Counted from the stretch's first letter, positions 19,474 through 29,655 are shown. The stretch: 64,000 bases of DNA from Lactobacillus mulieris (GCF_007095465.1 NZ_SDGL01000009.1:1-64000), one strand, 5' to 3'. Numbers and translations: made by a program. Notes: generated from the sequence alone by a model not told the origin.

Positions 19474-19753
19474 AATGCATTTAATTGACGTTACAAATAC
19501 TTATTCTGACTTAGTTCAAAACCAGCTTAATTCAACTAATGCACAATATATTAAAGTTTATTCTCTTGGTAATTCTTCAGTTGTTTACACTGAAACAGAT
19601 GCCGATATCGAAATTGTTATCGAAAATCATGATCGTAAAATAAAAGATGAAGAAGTTGAATTTTTGATTCGTCGCCTGATTCGTGATGATCGTAGCTACG
19701 ATATTACAATTGACAAAACCAAAAAAGTAATTGCAATCACCTGCAGAAAATAA
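19474..19753 (+). CDS. DUF1827-like small protein
   Basis: 92 aa from the ATG at 19474, preceded by AGGTGA; the GTG at 19466 lies inside that RBS and is not used. The opening MHLIDVTNTYSDLV and the VYSLGNSSVVYTETDADIEIVIEN stretch resemble the DUF1827 family of lactic acid bacteria. No catalytic motif, signal peptide or membrane segment. It is transcribed separately from clpE, since a terminator lies between. Function unknown; the family name is from memory of the pattern. Confidence 0.72.
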
Positions 19754-19766
19754 TTAATTAAAGCAA

Positions 19767-19821
19767 ATAAAAAGTTCAGTTGATTAACTTCAAAACGAAG
19801 TAGCCAACTGAACTTTTTTTG
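19767..19821. terminator. Bidirectional terminator between the DUF1827-like gene and galM
   Basis: AAAAAGTTCAGTTG pairs with CAACTGAACTTTTT around a loop of about 25 bases. Flanking A and T runs let it act for both convergent genes. Confidence 0.9.
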
Positions 19822-19822
19822 T

Positions 19823-20833
19823 TTACTCAAAATTCCAAATATTTTCCAAATAAAAATCTTCTCCAGCTAACAAAGTAATTGCTGATAAATCATTTCCAGA
19901 AACTGGTGGATATTGACATTCAAGTGCGATGCCTGCAAACTTATCAATATTTTTAGCAACTCCTGTCCCATCAAAATGATTAGCTGTATAAACAACCATA
20001 CTTGGAGCTGTTGTTGTCATCGTAACACGATGATTTTTAGTTTCTAATTTAGCAGCAAACTTATCTCCATTAGTTAATAAAAACGGATGATTTAAGCCAC
20101 CTTCAGATATTATTTGCTTGTCAGTACTATTAATTACATTAGCTAGTTTTTGTCCTTTACGAAAATCAAATACTGTATTGTCAACACTTAGCCATCCTTC
20201 ATAAGGTAAATGCTCTTTATCTAATGGCTTAAAATAATCAGCAGCAATAGTTAAAGTGGTATCAAAAATATTATTTGGTTGATCCAAGGCAAAATAAGTG
20301 TGATTAGTAGGATTAAATAAAGTAGTTTCATCAGATTTTGCTCTAATTTGATACTTTAGTTGATTATCATTATTCAAAATATATTTAACTTCTAATTTTA
20401 AATTACCAGGATATGAATTATGTCCTGCTGAATCCAGAAAGGTAAAAATAACTTCTATCTTTTCAGGTGATTTGTTGATTCTAAAGTTATAAACTTGTTG
20501 ATCTAGCCCATCATTTCCACCATGAATATGATTTTTCCCCTCATTCATTGCCAGCACTACATCTTTACTTCCGCAATGCCAAATATGACCACGAATACGT
20601 CCTACTACTCTACCAACAGTTCCACCTAAAAAATTACGTTCTTTACTATAATCAAGGCGCCCAGGCAAAGATAAAACCAAGTTTTGCAGACCTGCTTGTC
20701 CAGGCATTAATACTTGTTCTAAAGTTGCTCCATAATTCAATAATTTTACAACTAAGCCTTGGTCGTTCACTAAAGTAAATTCATATAAATTTTGCTCGCA
20801 ATATTGACCATATTTTTCGACTTTAATATCCAT
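19823..20833 (-). CDS. galM: Aldose 1-epimerase (galactose mutarotase)
   Basis: 336 aa. It interconverts alpha- and beta-galactose so that galactokinase receives the alpha anomer. Conserved points: NHIHGGNDGLDQQVY (first histidine), NPTNHTYFAL (second histidine), GLNHPFLL and a C-terminal GIALECQYPP with the acidic catalytic residue. Last gene of galK-galE-galT-galM, about 30 bp after galT. Confidence 0.93.
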   Translation of the reverse strand: MDIKVEKYGQYCEQNLYEFTLVNDQGLVVKLLNYGATLEQVLMPGQAGLQNLVLSLPGRLDYSKERNFLGGTVGRVVGRIRGHIWHCGSKDVVLAMNEGKNHIHGGNDGLDQQVYNFRINKSPEKIEVIFTFLDSAGHNSYPGNLKLEVKYILNNDNQLKYQIRAKSDETTLFNPTNHTYFALDQPNNIFDTTLTIAADYFKPLDKEHLPYEGWLSVDNTVFDFRKGQKLANVINSTDKQIISEGGLNHPFLLTNGDKFAAKLETKNHRVTMTTTAPSMVVYTANHFDGTGVAKNIDKFAGIALECQYPPVSGNDLSAITLLAGEDFYLENIWNFE

Positions 20834-20863
20834 AAACTTTCACCACTTCTAAATAGCTATAAG

Positions 20864-22324
20864 TTATAGCTGATGACAGAATCGCTTAAATGCCGCAATA
20901 CCTACTTCATCACGCTTGAAAACCCCAGCATCTGCTAAAACTTGCGCAAAGACTTCTCCTACAGCCAATTGCAGTTGCTTATCAGAATTGCTTTCACTCC
21001 ATGAGTATTTTTGGCGTAATTGCTCAGCCCACTCCTTATGAATCGGATTAATCTGATTAGGTTGATTCAATAAGTATTTTTTCACTTCATTAAATTCCGT
21101 TTTCAATCTTGCAGGTAAAATTGCACGTCCCATTACCTCTATCAGACCAATATTTTCCTTTTTTATATGCTGAACATCAGCATGTGGATGAAAAATTCCA
21201 TCAGGATATTTATTACTAGTTTGATTATCACGCAATACCAAATCTAATTGATATTTTCCTGCAATTTTTTGAGCAATTGGTGTAATAGTATGATGTCTGA
21301 TACCATTAGTTACTGCTCTTACATCCACTGTTTCATCAGTATAGTTATCCCAAATTTTTCTGATATGTTCTGCTGCATTAATTAACTCATCTTTATCATG
21401 GCTAATTAGCCGAATTACACTCATTGGCCACTTAACAATCCCCGCTTTTACTTCAGGATAATCTGCTAATTGCAATTTGATTTCTATCGGAGCTTTGGCC
21501 ATTGGAAAAATATGTCGTCCACCTTGATAATGTTCATGAGAGAGCATTGAACCGCCAACAATCGGTAAATCAGCATTTGAACCAACAAAATATTCAGGAA
21601 ACATATCAACAATCGCAAGCAAATTACTAAACGTTGTTTGATTTATTACCATCGGTTCATGATTTTCATCAAGAAAAATTGCGTGTTCATTAAAATAAGC
21701 ATACGGCGAATATTGAAATCCCCAAGTTTTACCACCTAATAAGAATCTGATAATTCGATGATTGGCTCTTGCTGCGAAATTATTTCTTCCAGCATATCCT
21801 TCTGTTTCCATACATAAAGCACAAGCAGGATAACCTGCCTTTTTTAATTTAGCTGCAGCCGCGATATCTTTAGGATCTTTTTCAGGTTTAGACATATTAA
21901 TCGTTATTTCCAAGTCACCATATTCAGTTTTAGCTGGAAAAACAATATTTTTAGCGATGGCTCTTGTTTGAATATAGTTATTAGCTTTACTTAAATTGAA
22001 AAACCAATTGGTAGCTTCTTTGGCACCTGCTTGATATTTATCCCAAAATATATGATTTGCTTGACTAGGACTAGGTGTTGCCAAATCCATAATTTGAGCT
22101 TCTAGAATCTGTTTAGCCGCTAAAGTATCCGCAATCTTCTTATTTGCTACTGCTTCTTTTACTAATAGATCAAGATTAGCTAAAAAATCCTTTGCTGCAG
22201 ATAAACTAAGTGCATTATCCCCTATTAAGTTCAATAAACGATTAGTAAGATATACCTTATCCATTTCTGAATAATTGGGGTTTAATTTTAAAATAAGTTC
22301 AATTTGTTTTTCGATTGCTGTCAA
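20864..22324 (-). CDS. galT: UDP-glucose-hexose-1-phosphate uridylyltransferase (Gram-positive GalT type)
   Basis: 486 aa, the longer Firmicute type. It exchanges UMP between UDP-glucose and galactose-1-phosphate. Visible features include [23 protein letters not shown], the [23 protein letters not shown] block with clustered histidines, and [29 protein letters not shown]. It starts with TTG overlapping the galE stop (TTGA), a weak start that may set the GalE:GalT ratio. Confidence 0.94.
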   Translation of the reverse strand: MTAIEKQIELILKLNPNYSEMDKVYLTNRLLNLIGDNALSLSAAKDFLANLDLLVKEAVANKKIADTLAAKQILEAQIMDLATPSPSQANHIFWDKYQAGAKEATNWFFNLSKANNYIQTRAIAKNIVFPAKTEYGDLEITINMSKPEKDPKDIAAAAKLKKAGYPACALCMETEGYAGRNNFAARANHRIIRFLLGGKTWGFQYSPYAYFNEHAIFLDENHEPMVINQTTFSNLLAIVDMFPEYFVGSNADLPIVGGSMLSHEHYQGGRHIFPMAKAPIEIKLQLADYPEVKAGIVKWPMSVIRLISHDKDELINAAEHIRKIWDNYTDETVDVRAVTNGIRHHTITPIAQKIAGKYQLDLVLRDNQTSNKYPDGIFHPHADVQHIKKENIGLIEVMGRAILPARLKTEFNEVKKYLLNQPNQINPIHKEWAEQLRQKYSWSESNSDKQLQLAVGEVFAQVLADAGVFKRDEVGIAAFKRFCHQL

Positions 22325-23316
22325 TTACGATCACCAAAACCTTCCGGATTATTTTCATGCCATTTCCAAGCGGTTTCAATTATTTTTTCAATATTATCAA
22401 ATTGAGGCTTCCAACCTAACAGTTCTTTAGCCTTATCTGAGCTTGCAATCAAAGTGCTAGGATCTCCAAGTCTTCTAGGGCCAATACTTGCTGGGATTGG
22501 CTCACCAGTTACCTTACGCGCTGCTTGCAAAATTTCCATATTAGAAAAACCTGTTGCTGATCCTAAATTAAAAGCTGTTGACGAGTTGCCAGCTTCCAAA
22601 TATTTCAAGGCTAAAACATGAGCATCTGCCAAATCTAAAACATGGACATAGTCACGAATATTAGTGCCATCTTTAGTTGGATAATCATTACCGTAAATTT
22701 GTAAACTTGGACGTTTACCTGCCGCCACTTGCAAAATAATTGGAATCAAGTGCGTTTCTGGATTATGATCTTCACCAATTGAACCATCTGGCATAGCTCC
22801 TGCGACATTAAAATAACGCAAGGCTACAAACTTTAATCCATCAGCTAAATCAGCCCAGTGCATAATTTTTTCCATAGCTAATTTACTTTCTCCATAAGCA
22901 TTTGTAGGAAGCTGGGGATCAGTTTCTTTAATTGGAATTTGCTTTGGTTCTCCGTACGTTGCGGCAGTTGATGAAAAAACAATTCTTTTTATTCCAAATT
23001 GATTCATTGCCTCAAGTAACGTTACCATTCCACAAGTATTATTATCAAAATACTTTAGCGGATTTTTCATTGATTCAGGAACTACAGAAAATGCAGCAAA
23101 ATGGACTATTCCATCTACTTTTTCCTGACTGAAAACTGAACTTAAAAACTGAAAATCTCTAATATCTCCTTGGTAAAACCTTGCCCGTTTATCAACTGCT
23201 CTTCGATGACCCGTAATTAAATTATCTAAAACAATAACATCTTCACCCGTAGCTAATAAACGTTTAACTGTATGAGAGCCAATATAGCCAGCTCCACCTA
23301 AAACTGCAATTGTCAT
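22321..23316 (-). CDS. galE: UDP-glucose 4-epimerase
   Basis: 331 aa, an extended short-chain dehydrogenase fold. The NAD-binding motif GGAGYIGSH is at residues 7-15 and the catalytic YGESK near 147-151, after a conserved SSTAATYG. It converts UDP-galactose to UDP-glucose, closing the Leloir cycle and also supplying UDP-Gal for wall polysaccharides. Second gene of the operon, about 20 bp after galK. Confidence 0.96.
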   Translation of the reverse strand: MTIAVLGGAGYIGSHTVKRLLATGEDVIVLDNLITGHRRAVDKRARFYQGDIRDFQFLSSVFSQEKVDGIVHFAAFSVVPESMKNPLKYFDNNTCGMVTLLEAMNQFGIKRIVFSSTAATYGEPKQIPIKETDPQLPTNAYGESKLAMEKIMHWADLADGLKFVALRYFNVAGAMPDGSIGEDHNPETHLIPIILQVAAGKRPSLQIYGNDYPTKDGTNIRDYVHVLDLADAHVLALKYLEAGNSSTAFNLGSATGFSNMEILQAARKVTGEPIPASIGPRRLGDPSTLIASSDKAKELLGWKPQFDNIEKIIETAWKWHENNPEGFGDRN

Positions 23317-23338
23317 ATTTTATCTCCTTAAAAAACTA

Positions 23339-24505
23339 TTAACTTAATTGCTTTGCACCATCTGCAATATTTGCAACATAAAAGTGTGCATCATAACCTA
23401 TTTTTTGACGGTAAACTTGCCCAACCTCATTAATAAAATCTTCTACATTATCAAGATTTACAATTGCAATTGCACAGCCTCCAAAACCCGCACCGGTCAT
23501 TCTAGCACCTAAAACCCCTGCTTGCTTTAAAGCGGTTGTTACTAAAGTATCTAATTCTGGGCCAGTTACTTCATAATCATAAGCCAAAGATACTCCAGAA
23601 GCAGAAACTAATTTTCCGAATCCTTTTAAGTTCCCTGCTTGTAGAGCCTTTGCAGCATTCAAAGTTCTCATGTTTTCAAATACTGCATGACGAGCGCGTT
23701 TAATCAAAATTGGATCATAAATTAAATAAGTATTTTCATCAAATTCATCTTCAGTTAAATCACCTAAACTAGAGATATTTAGCTCTTTTTGCAGTCTTGC
23801 CAAAGCCTGTTCACATTCACTACGCCGTTCATTGTACTTAGAATCTACTAACTCTCTACGCTTATTAGTATTCATAATAACAATTACGTTATCACCCATT
23901 TCGACTGGTAAATAATCATATTGCATAGTATTAGTATCTAATAACATTGCTTGGTTTTCTTTTCCCATTTCAATAGCAAATTGATCCATAATACCAGATT
24001 TTACGCCAATATAATCATTTTCAACCCTTACACCAAATTTAACTAATTCAAGAGGTGTAAACTTTCCACCAAATAAATTATTCAAAATGGTTGCTACAAG
24101 CATCTCAAGGGAGGCAGAACTTGATAAACCAGCTCCATCAGGCAAATTACCACTAATATAAATATTAAGGCCATGACTATAGTCTAAACCAGCTGCTTGC
24201 ATAACTTGTGCCATTCCTTGGAAATAATCTGTCCAAAGACCTTGCTTTTCTTTAGCCAAATCAGCAAAAGTAATTTTTACAACTCCAACATCTGGGAAGT
24301 TATCAGAATAAAGTAAAAAGGCATCCTGATCATTTGAACCAACAGCAGCATAAGTTCCCAGTGTAATTGCACAGGGAAAAACATGCCCACCATTATAATC
24401 AGTATGTTCACCTATCAAATTAATCCTACCGGGAGCAAAAAAAGTATGCTCAGCAGCTTTTCCAAATTGTTCGATAAATCCTTTTTTAACATTTGTACTT
24501 TTCAT
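23339..24505 (-). CDS. galK: Galactokinase
   Basis: 388 aa, GHMP kinase. The galactokinase signature GRINLIGEHTDYNGG is at about 26-40, the ATP loop PDGAGLSSSASLE near 128-140, and the C-terminal motif MTGAGFGGCAIAIV near 350. It phosphorylates galactose to galactose-1-phosphate. First gene of the operon, with RBS AAGGAGAAG. Its leader contains a promoter with a cre-like site and, between promoter and start, a strong terminator hairpin. Confidence 0.96.
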   Translation of the reverse strand: MKSTNVKKGFIEQFGKAAEHTFFAPGRINLIGEHTDYNGGHVFPCAITLGTYAAVGSNDQDAFLLYSDNFPDVGVVKITFADLAKEKQGLWTDYFQGMAQVMQAAGLDYSHGLNIYISGNLPDGAGLSSSASLEMLVATILNNLFGGKFTPLELVKFGVRVENDYIGVKSGIMDQFAIEMGKENQAMLLDTNTMQYDYLPVEMGDNVIVIMNTNKRRELVDSKYNERRSECEQALARLQKELNISSLGDLTEDEFDENTYLIYDPILIKRARHAVFENMRTLNAAKALQAGNLKGFGKLVSASGVSLAYDYEVTGPELDTLVTTALKQAGVLGARMTGAGFGGCAIAIVNLDNVEDFINEVGQVYRQKIGYDAHFYVANIADGAKQLS

Positions 24506-24524
24506 TCATCTTCTCCTTGAGAAA

Positions 24525-24574
24525 TAAAAAAGACCACAAATTATCCACTCAAAAAGTGGATAATTTGCAGTCTT
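24525..24574 (-). terminator. Intrinsic terminator in the galK leader
   Basis: On the minus strand AAGACTGCAAATTATCCACT pairs with AGTGGATAATTTGTGGTCTT (one internal two-base mismatch), followed by TTTTTT. It lies downstream of the galK promoter and about 20-25 bases before the ATG, so it could attenuate the gal operon. It could also end transcripts from the upstream membrane-protein gene. Confidence 0.85.
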
Positions 24575-24617
24575 GCCTAATTAAATAGTTACAATCTACA
24601 ATTTCATCTACATTTTT

Positions 24618-24654
24618 ATTATAGCACATATCTCTATTAATGTAAGCGCTATTA
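24618..24654 (-). promoter_or_regulatory. galK operon promoter with overlapping cre-like site
   Basis: Minus strand -35 TTACAT (24640-24645), 16-bp spacer, -10 TATAAT (24618-24623). The cre-like TGTAAGCGCTATTA at 24641-24654 shares bases with the -35 box, which would allow CcpA/P-Ser-HPr repression on preferred sugars. Confidence 0.78.
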
Positions 24655-24658
24655 AGCT

Positions 24659-25216
24659 CTACTTATTTTTAGTATTCATTCTCCAGCACATTCCATAAAG
24701 CAATAATATTATTGCTCCCCAAATGTAAGCTAATTTTACAGAAATAGCGTAACTTAACGGCAAAGAATAAATATAAATCATCGCAACACTTACAACTAAT
24801 CCAACAACTAATAATACTGGTCTTACTATCTTAGTTTTATTCATATCTTTATTTAAATTAGCCACAGCAATTCCTTGTCCCAATAATGGAATCAAACCAT
24901 AAAAAAGCAGTAACTCTAAGAAGACTGAGCTAGGCTTATAGGAAGGCAATATTAAAGAAGCAATAATTAACATAAATTCTAAAGCAACAATAATGCGAGC
25001 TTGCTTCTTATTAAGATTTGAAGCCCAAGAAGCTGTTAATATAATAGTTACAACTAATGCAAATATATACAATGCAAAAAGCAAATGTTGTAAGGAATTA
25101 TTCGGTGTGTACTGACGTAAGTATGTTGCCAGCTTTAGTTGAACAAAAAACGCCAATACCAGATAAATTAAATTTGGTAGTTTAGTTTTCAAAGTAGTAA
25201 CCCTTTCTTCATTCAT
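24659..25216 (-). CDS. Uncharacterised membrane protein, about six helices
   Basis: 185 aa. I do not recognise a family. Hydrophobic segments at roughly 16-33, 43-64, 73-91, 97-116, 131-151 and 156-177 suggest six membrane helices; the N-terminus is hydrophilic and the C-terminus basic (RMNTKNK). Its promoter has the same layout as that of galK (a cre site over the -35 box), which suggests carbon-source control. It precedes galK in the same direction. A role in sugar uptake or cell-envelope function would be a guess. Confidence 0.7.
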   Translation of the reverse strand: MNEERVTTLKTKLPNLIYLVLAFFVQLKLATYLRQYTPNNSLQHLLFALYIFALVVTIILTASWASNLNKKQARIIVALEFMLIIASLILPSYKPSSVFLELLLFYGLIPLLGQGIAVANLNKDMNKTKIVRPVLLVVGLVVSVAMIYIYSLPLSYAISVKLAYIWGAIILLLYGMCWRMNTKNK

Positions 25217-25247
25217 AAATAAAACTATTTTTCTCCCTTTACTATCA

Positions 25248-25284
25248 ATTATACGCTCCCCCCATTTTTTTGTAAGCGCTTATT
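25248..25284 (-). promoter_or_regulatory. Promoter with cre site for the membrane-protein gene
   Basis: Minus strand -35 TTACAA (25270-25275), 16-bp spacer, -10 TATAAT (25248-25253). TGTAAGCGCTTATT at 25271-25284 is a close match to the cre consensus and overlaps the -35 box. Confidence 0.8.
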
Positions 25285-25296
25285 ATAAAACGATAA

Positions 25297-25327
25297 AAAA
25301 GCACTGAGCTTCTAACTCAGTGCTTTT
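25297..25327 (-). terminator. prfC terminator
   Basis: AAAGCACTGAG-TTAGAAG-CTCAGTGCTTTTTT on the minus strand, a perfect stem with a T tract just after the prfC stop. Confidence 0.93.
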
Positions 25328-25333
25328 CTAATC

Positions 25334-26905
25334 TTACAACTTTTCAGTTAATTTTACATCTGGATATTTATCATGGAACCAGCGCATTGCAAATTCATTT
25401 TCAAATAAGAACAATGGCTTATCATATCGATCCTTAACCAAGAGGTTCCGTGATGAGGACATCTTAGGATCAAGTTGCTCTGGATCAATCCAACGCGCAA
25501 CTCTCTTACCTAATGATGTCATTTCTACTTCTGAATTATATTCATTTTGCATTCTAAACTTAAATACTTCAAATTGAAGTTGTCCAACTGCCCCTAAAAT
25601 ATATTCATCAGTGTTAAAGTTGCGGTATAACTGAACTGCCCCTTCTTGAACTAATTGATTCATTCCCTTATGGAATGACTTTTGCTTCATTACATTCTTA
25701 GCTGTAACTCGCATAAATAATTCTGGCGTAAATTCAGGAAGTGGTTCATAAACGATTTTACGTTTACCAGCATAAATACTATCACCAATCTGGAAATTAC
25801 CAGTATCATATAGCCCAACAATATCACCAGCGACAGCTTTAGATACTTGAACACGCTCACTTGACATAAATTCAGTCGCATTATTTAAACGAACTGCCTT
25901 GCCAGTTCTTGCTAAAGTTACATCAAGTCCCTTTTCAAATTCACCACTACCAATTCTAACAAAGGCAATTCGGTCACGGTGATTTGGATTCATGTTAGCT
26001 TGAATCTTAAAGATAAAGCCAGAAAATTCTTCATCATCTGGTTTAAGTTCTTCATCATCATTAACTTTATGGCTACTTGGTGCTGGCGCTAAATCAACAA
26101 AACTCTTCAAGAAAGTTTCAACCCCAAAATTAGTTAAAGCTGATCCAAAGAAAACTGGTGTCTGTTCACCCGCTAATACTCTTTCTTCATCAAAAGTATT
26201 ACCTGCTTCTTTAATTAATTCAATATCATCTAATGCTGACAAATATAAGCTATCATGACTTAATTCTTCGCTTTCAGGTAATTTACCTTCGCTATCTAAG
26301 TCAATAAAGCGATCATCGCCATCTTTACGATAAAGCTCTACTCGGTTATTTTGAATATCGTATAAGCCCTTTAAGCTCTTACCAGAACCAATAGGCCAAT
26401 TCATCGCAACACCTTCGATACCTAAGATATCCTCTAATTCAGCTACTAAATCTAAGCCATCCCGACCATCACGATCAAGCTTGTTCATAAAAGTAAAGAT
26501 TGGAATACCACGTTTACGCACAACTTTGAAAAGCTTCTTAGTCTGTGGTTCGATACCCTTAGCTGAATCAATTACCATAACCGCTGCATCTACTGCCATC
26601 AAAGTACGGTAAGTATCTTCAGAGAAGTCTTGGTGTCCTGGTGTATCAAGAATATTAATTCTCTTACCTTCATATTCGAATTGCATAACTGAACTAGTAA
26701 CAGAAATACCACGCTTTTTTTCAATTTCCATCCAGTCACTAGTTGCGAAATGGCCAGACTTACGTGCTTTAACTGTACCAGCACTTCTAATAACCCCACC
26801 AAATAAAAGCATTTGTTCCGTAATTGTTGTCTTACCAGCATCGGGGTGGGAAATGATTGCAAAAGTCCGACGCTTATTAACTTGATCTAATAACTTCTCT
26901 GCCAT
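25334..26905 (-). CDS. prfC: Peptide chain release factor 3
   Basis: 523 aa translational GTPase. G1 [10 protein letters not shown]3 DTPGHQDF and G4 NKLD are all present, and the opening [20 protein letters not shown] plus [19 protein letters not shown] distinguish RF3 from EF-G, LepA and TypA. It recycles RF1/RF2 from the ribosome after termination, using GTP. The ATG overlaps the stop of the upstream corC-like gene (TAATG). Confidence 0.96.
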   Translation of the reverse strand: MAEKLLDQVNKRRTFAIISHPDAGKTTITEQMLLFGGVIRSAGTVKARKSGHFATSDWMEIEKKRGISVTSSVMQFEYEGKRINILDTPGHQDFSEDTYRTLMAVDAAVMVIDSAKGIEPQTKKLFKVVRKRGIPIFTFMNKLDRDGRDGLDLVAELEDILGIEGVAMNWPIGSGKSLKGLYDIQNNRVELYRKDGDDRFIDLDSEGKLPESEELSHDSLYLSALDDIELIKEAGNTFDEERVLAGEQTPVFFGSALTNFGVETFLKSFVDLAPAPSSHKVNDDEELKPDDEEFSGFIFKIQANMNPNHRDRIAFVRIGSGEFEKGLDVTLARTGKAVRLNNATEFMSSERVQVSKAVAGDIVGLYDTGNFQIGDSIYAGKRKIVYEPLPEFTPELFMRVTAKNVMKQKSFHKGMNQLVQEGAVQLYRNFNTDEYILGAVGQLQFEVFKFRMQNEYNSEVEMTSLGKRVARWIDPEQLDPKMSSSRNLLVKDRYDKPLFLFENEFAMRWFHDKYPDVKLTEKL

Positions 26906-27762
26906 TAATCCTCAATTTCTTCTTTCTTTTTATTTGGAATTGTTAAAAGCAAGGTAAGAATTCGAGACCCTTTCATTCTTCTAGTTGTCAAAACCATACC
27001 ATTGTCTAAAGGAACGGATAACTTCTCGCCCTTTGCAGGAATCATTCCCAATTTTGTAATGACATAACCGGCAACAGTATCAACATCTTCCATTTCTAAA
27101 TTGGTTTCAAATTCTTCATTGAAATCATCAAGGGTCATCTTACCGTAAATTACATACTTATTGTCACTTAACTTGGTAAATAAAACTTCAGCAGTATCAA
27201 CTTCATCATCAATATCACCGACTATTTCTTCAATTAAGTCTTCAATAGTTGCTAAACCAACAACCCCACCATATTCATCAGTTAAAATAGCAATTTGTTG
27301 CTGTCTTTTTTGCATTTCAACTAATAATTCACCTAAATCAATTGTTTCTGGTGCAAACAGCGGCTTATACATTACATCTTGGTAATCAAGTTTATCAAAG
27401 CCTAGCTTTCTTGCCTTACGCAAAACAGTTCTAATATGGATAACACCAACAATTATATCCTTGTCTTGATCATATACAGGGATTCGAGAATATGGTTCAT
27501 GCAATATATCATCAAGATTATCTTGAAAATTATCATTAATATCGACCATGAACGCATCTGTTCTTGGTACCATTACTTCCCGGGCCATTTTACCTTGAAA
27601 GTTTAAAATCCCAGTAAACATAGAATAGACTGTATCATTAATCGACTTATCTTCATGCAATTTTTCAATTTCTTGTTCTAATTGCTCAAGGGGTTCACTT
27701 TCTTCCTCACCCACAAATTTTTTTACGTAGATTTTCAAAGAAATTTGACGCCGCAGGGTCAC
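26905..27762 (-). CDS. CorC/HlyC-like CBS-domain protein; apparent frameshift near the start
   Basis: The open frame begins at a GTG (27762) and gives 285 aa: two CBS domains (about 60-190, [51 protein letters not shown]) and a C-terminal CorC_HlyC domain (about 200-280). The transmembrane DUF21 part is absent. A better start, ATG 27779, lies in another frame and encodes [17 protein letters not shown] before hitting a stop. Removing one A from the A7 run at 27718-27724 joins the two frames into [10 protein letters not shown]. So the intact gene is probably 27779-26905 with a one-base indel, sequence error or slippage. Likely role is in Mg2+/Co2+ homeostasis; the hemolysin name is historical. 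Confidence 0.82.
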   Translation of the reverse strand: MTLRRQISLKIYVKKFVGEEESEPLEQLEQEIEKLHEDKSINDTVYSMFTGILNFQGKMAREVMVPRTDAFMVDINDNFQDNLDDILHEPYSRIPVYDQDKDIIVGVIHIRTVLRKARKLGFDKLDYQDVMYKPLFAPETIDLGELLVEMQKRQQQIAILTDEYGGVVGLATIEDLIEEIVGDIDDEVDTAEVLFTKLSDNKYVIYGKMTLDDFNEEFETNLEMEDVDTVAGYVITKLGMIPAKGEKLSVPLDNGMVLTTRRMKGSRILTLLLTIPNKKKEEIED

Positions 27763-27888
27763 TACTCATCTTCTTGCTCTCTTTCTATCTTTAATAATAA
27801 AAATAAAATATGTCAAATAATCCATAGTATTATACCATAGCTAAGCGCAATTTTATGATAAAATGCTACTAAGAAAGAGGTTATACTT

Positions 27889-28350
27889 ATGGAAAAGAAA
27901 CGTGTATATTTAGTTTTTGTCTTTTTACTACTAATTCCATACTTGTGCAGCTTAGCAGTTATCGGAATTGGATATAATGCTTTAGTTCTTCATTCTAGCA
28001 GCATTTGGCGTTCAACTATTGGAGCTTTAATGGGGAGCTTTATTATGTTTGCCATTAAAGCAACAATTCAACGACCACTTGACTTGATGGCTAATCAAAT
28101 TAATGAAGGACTTTTTGAACAATTTCTTCGTTTCTTTAGTGTTAGACGGCGGCCTTGGTTACAACTAGCCAATATAGTTTTAGATTTTATTTTATGTTAT
28201 ATTGCAACCTTCCTAGTCCGCACTTTCCTTAACTTAGATCAAATTGTTGGCAATTCAGTTGGCATTACCTTGATAGTAATGTTTGTTTCAACTTGTATTG
28301 GGGCATATTTAGAATATGACAACCTTTCAATTGATCCTGGCCAACATTAA
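27889..28350 (+). CDS. Uncharacterised small membrane protein
   Basis: 153 aa. Hydrophobic segments at about 7-30, 40-60, 95-117 and 122-145 suggest four membrane helices. A basic loop with FFSVRRRPWLQ lies between helices two and three. I recognise no family. RBS AAAGAGG. It is divergent from the corC-like gene and its stop faces the stop of the next gene two bases away, so it is a single-gene unit. Confidence 0.72.
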   Translation: MEKKRVYLVFVFLLLIPYLCSLAVIGIGYNALVLHSSSIWRSTIGALMGSFIMFAIKATIQRPLDLMANQINEGLFEQFLRFFSVRRRPWLQLANIVLDFILCYIATFLVRTFLNLDQIVGNSVGITLIVMFVSTCIGAYLEYDNLSIDPGQH

Positions 28351-28352
28351 CT

Positions 28353-28829
28353 TTATTCACTGACCTTCAAGTAAAGCACTTGGGTCAGTTTTTTTGTATC
28401 TAAATCAACTTTTTGTAAAACATATGGAAGTGGTGAATCGCCTAAGTTTTCATACACCTTAATTCCTTCAGCAGTAACATCTTTTAAGAAACTAGGAATT
28501 GAGCTATTCAAAGGTGTTGAAAGATTGGCTAAATCACCATTTCTTTCTTTAACAGCCACTTCACTTTTTGGTAAGTTCATCTTGAGCATCCCATGACTTT
28601 TGGTAAGTTCATGGTCACTAACAGCTCCATACCAATACATAAAGCTATCTGGATTAAACACAACTAAACTTGCTCGATTATTTTCTAAATTATTTTCTTT
28701 CAAAAAATTAGCAAATTCTTCATCGTTTTCCATCATCATATTTTGTTCAGAAAAACTACGATTTTGGTCAATTAAACTAGCTGGAAATGGTCGTCCATAA
28801 AAAAATAATTCATCAATTGTTGTTTTCAT
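28353..28829 (-). CDS. Uncharacterised soluble protein after recX
   Basis: 158 aa from the ATG preceded by AGGAGAAG; the in-frame ATG at 28850 lies inside recX and has no RBS. No signal peptide or membrane segments. Notable stretches are RASLVVFNPDSFMYWYGAV and a C-terminal LPYVLQKVDLDTKKLTQVLYLKV. I do not recognise a family. It lies 10 bp after recX in the same direction, so it is probably co-transcribed. A hairpin (ACTGACC/GGTCAGT) near its 3' end could serve as terminator for the convergent neighbour. Confidence 0.7.
   Translation of the reverse strand: MKTTIDELFFYGRPFPASLIDQNRSFSEQNMMMENDEEFANFLKENNLENNRASLVVFNPDSFMYWYGAVSDHELTKSHGMLKMNLPKSEVAVKERNGDLANLSTPLNSSIPSFLKDVTAEGIKVYENLGDSPLPYVLQKVDLDTKKLTQVLYLKVSE
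28359..28393 (+). terminator. Possible terminator for the small membrane-protein gene, inside the facing gene
   Basis: ACTGACC pairs with GGTCAGT and is followed by seven T on the plus strand, starting nine bases after the stop at 28350. It overlaps the 3' coding end of the convergent gene. Confidence 0.6.
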
Positions 28830-28839
28830 AAAACTTCTC

Positions 28840-29655
28840 CTAATATTCATCTAATTCTGAAAGAGAAATAACTTCTCCTGCCAAAAAACGGTCAATATCA
28901 TTATTTGAAAAGCCGTGACTATATAAATACGTTCTTATTTTATACTTTCTTTGGCTTTCATCAAGTCTTTTAAAACGTTTATAAGCTTTTATACCTTGTT
29001 TTTTCAAAGCCTCATCTTCTTGCGTTTCTTCATTAACTAAATCTAAATCATCAATTATAACTTGCACTAAATCAGTTCTAAAACCATGTTGCAATAACTT
29101 GAACGTCATTTTTTTCTTAACTTCGTTAAAGGCTATTTTTCCAAGTTGATTTTTTAAAGATTTAATCAATCTTTTTCCCACTTCTATCCAGTCCTCAGAT
29201 GAAACTTCTGCTAATGCATCTTCAATATTGTTATCTGGGACTTTTTTTAAGCGCAATTTTTGAGCAACAGAAGCTGGTCCATCTTGTCCAACTGCCAAAT
29301 CATTTTTTATAAATAGTCGAGCATACTCGAAATCATTTAAATAGCCCAAGTTAATAAATTCGTTAATTGCACTGTCAATTGCTTCAGGGCTTAATTCATG
29401 CTTAACCAAATATTGTCTTACTTCATCAACTGTTCTAATTTGATAACTTAAATACCGAGCAGCTAGTTCACTAGCTTTGGCATCTGTATCAAATTGTTTA
29501 ATTTGTTCAATTTGCTTATCGGTCAGCTCACTGCCTTTAAATAATCGAAATTCTGTCAGTGTGCGCTCACTTGCTGAAAAAGCATATTTATCATCAAGAA
29601 AAATATTATATCGTCCGCTTCTTTTTTGTGCGGAAACTTTTGTAATTTTTGACAT
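28840..29655 (-). CDS. recX: Regulatory protein RecX
   Basis: 271 aa from the second of two adjacent ATGs, which has the better spacing to AAAGGAAAT. RecX modulates RecA filaments during recombination. The architecture is tandem three-helix repeats: RYLSYQIRTVDEVRQYLVKH, INEFINLGYLNDFEYARLFIKN, KLRLKKVPDNNIEDAL and a C-terminal RKYKIRTYLYSHGFSNNDIDRFL. The length and repeated Y-L-x-x-H/K-G-F patterns fit the long Lactobacillales RecX. It is divergent from rlmCD. Confidence 0.9.
   Translation of the reverse strand: MSKITKVSAQKRSGRYNIFLDDKYAFSASERTLTEFRLFKGSELTDKQIEQIKQFDTDAKASELAARYLSYQIRTVDEVRQYLVKHELSPEAIDSAINEFINLGYLNDFEYARLFIKNDLAVGQDGPASVAQKLRLKKVPDNNIEDALAEVSSEDWIEVGKRLIKSLKNQLGKIAFNEVKKKMTFKLLQHGFRTDLVQVIIDDLDLVNEETQEDEALKKQGIKAYKRFKRLDESQRKYKIRTYLYSHGFSNNDIDRFLAGEVISLSELDEY

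Noticed and set aside
26905..27779. Calling the corC-like gene a pseudogene
   Set aside because: The CBS and CorC domains are intact and a start (GTG 27762) is available. A single-base homopolymer indel may be a sequence error.
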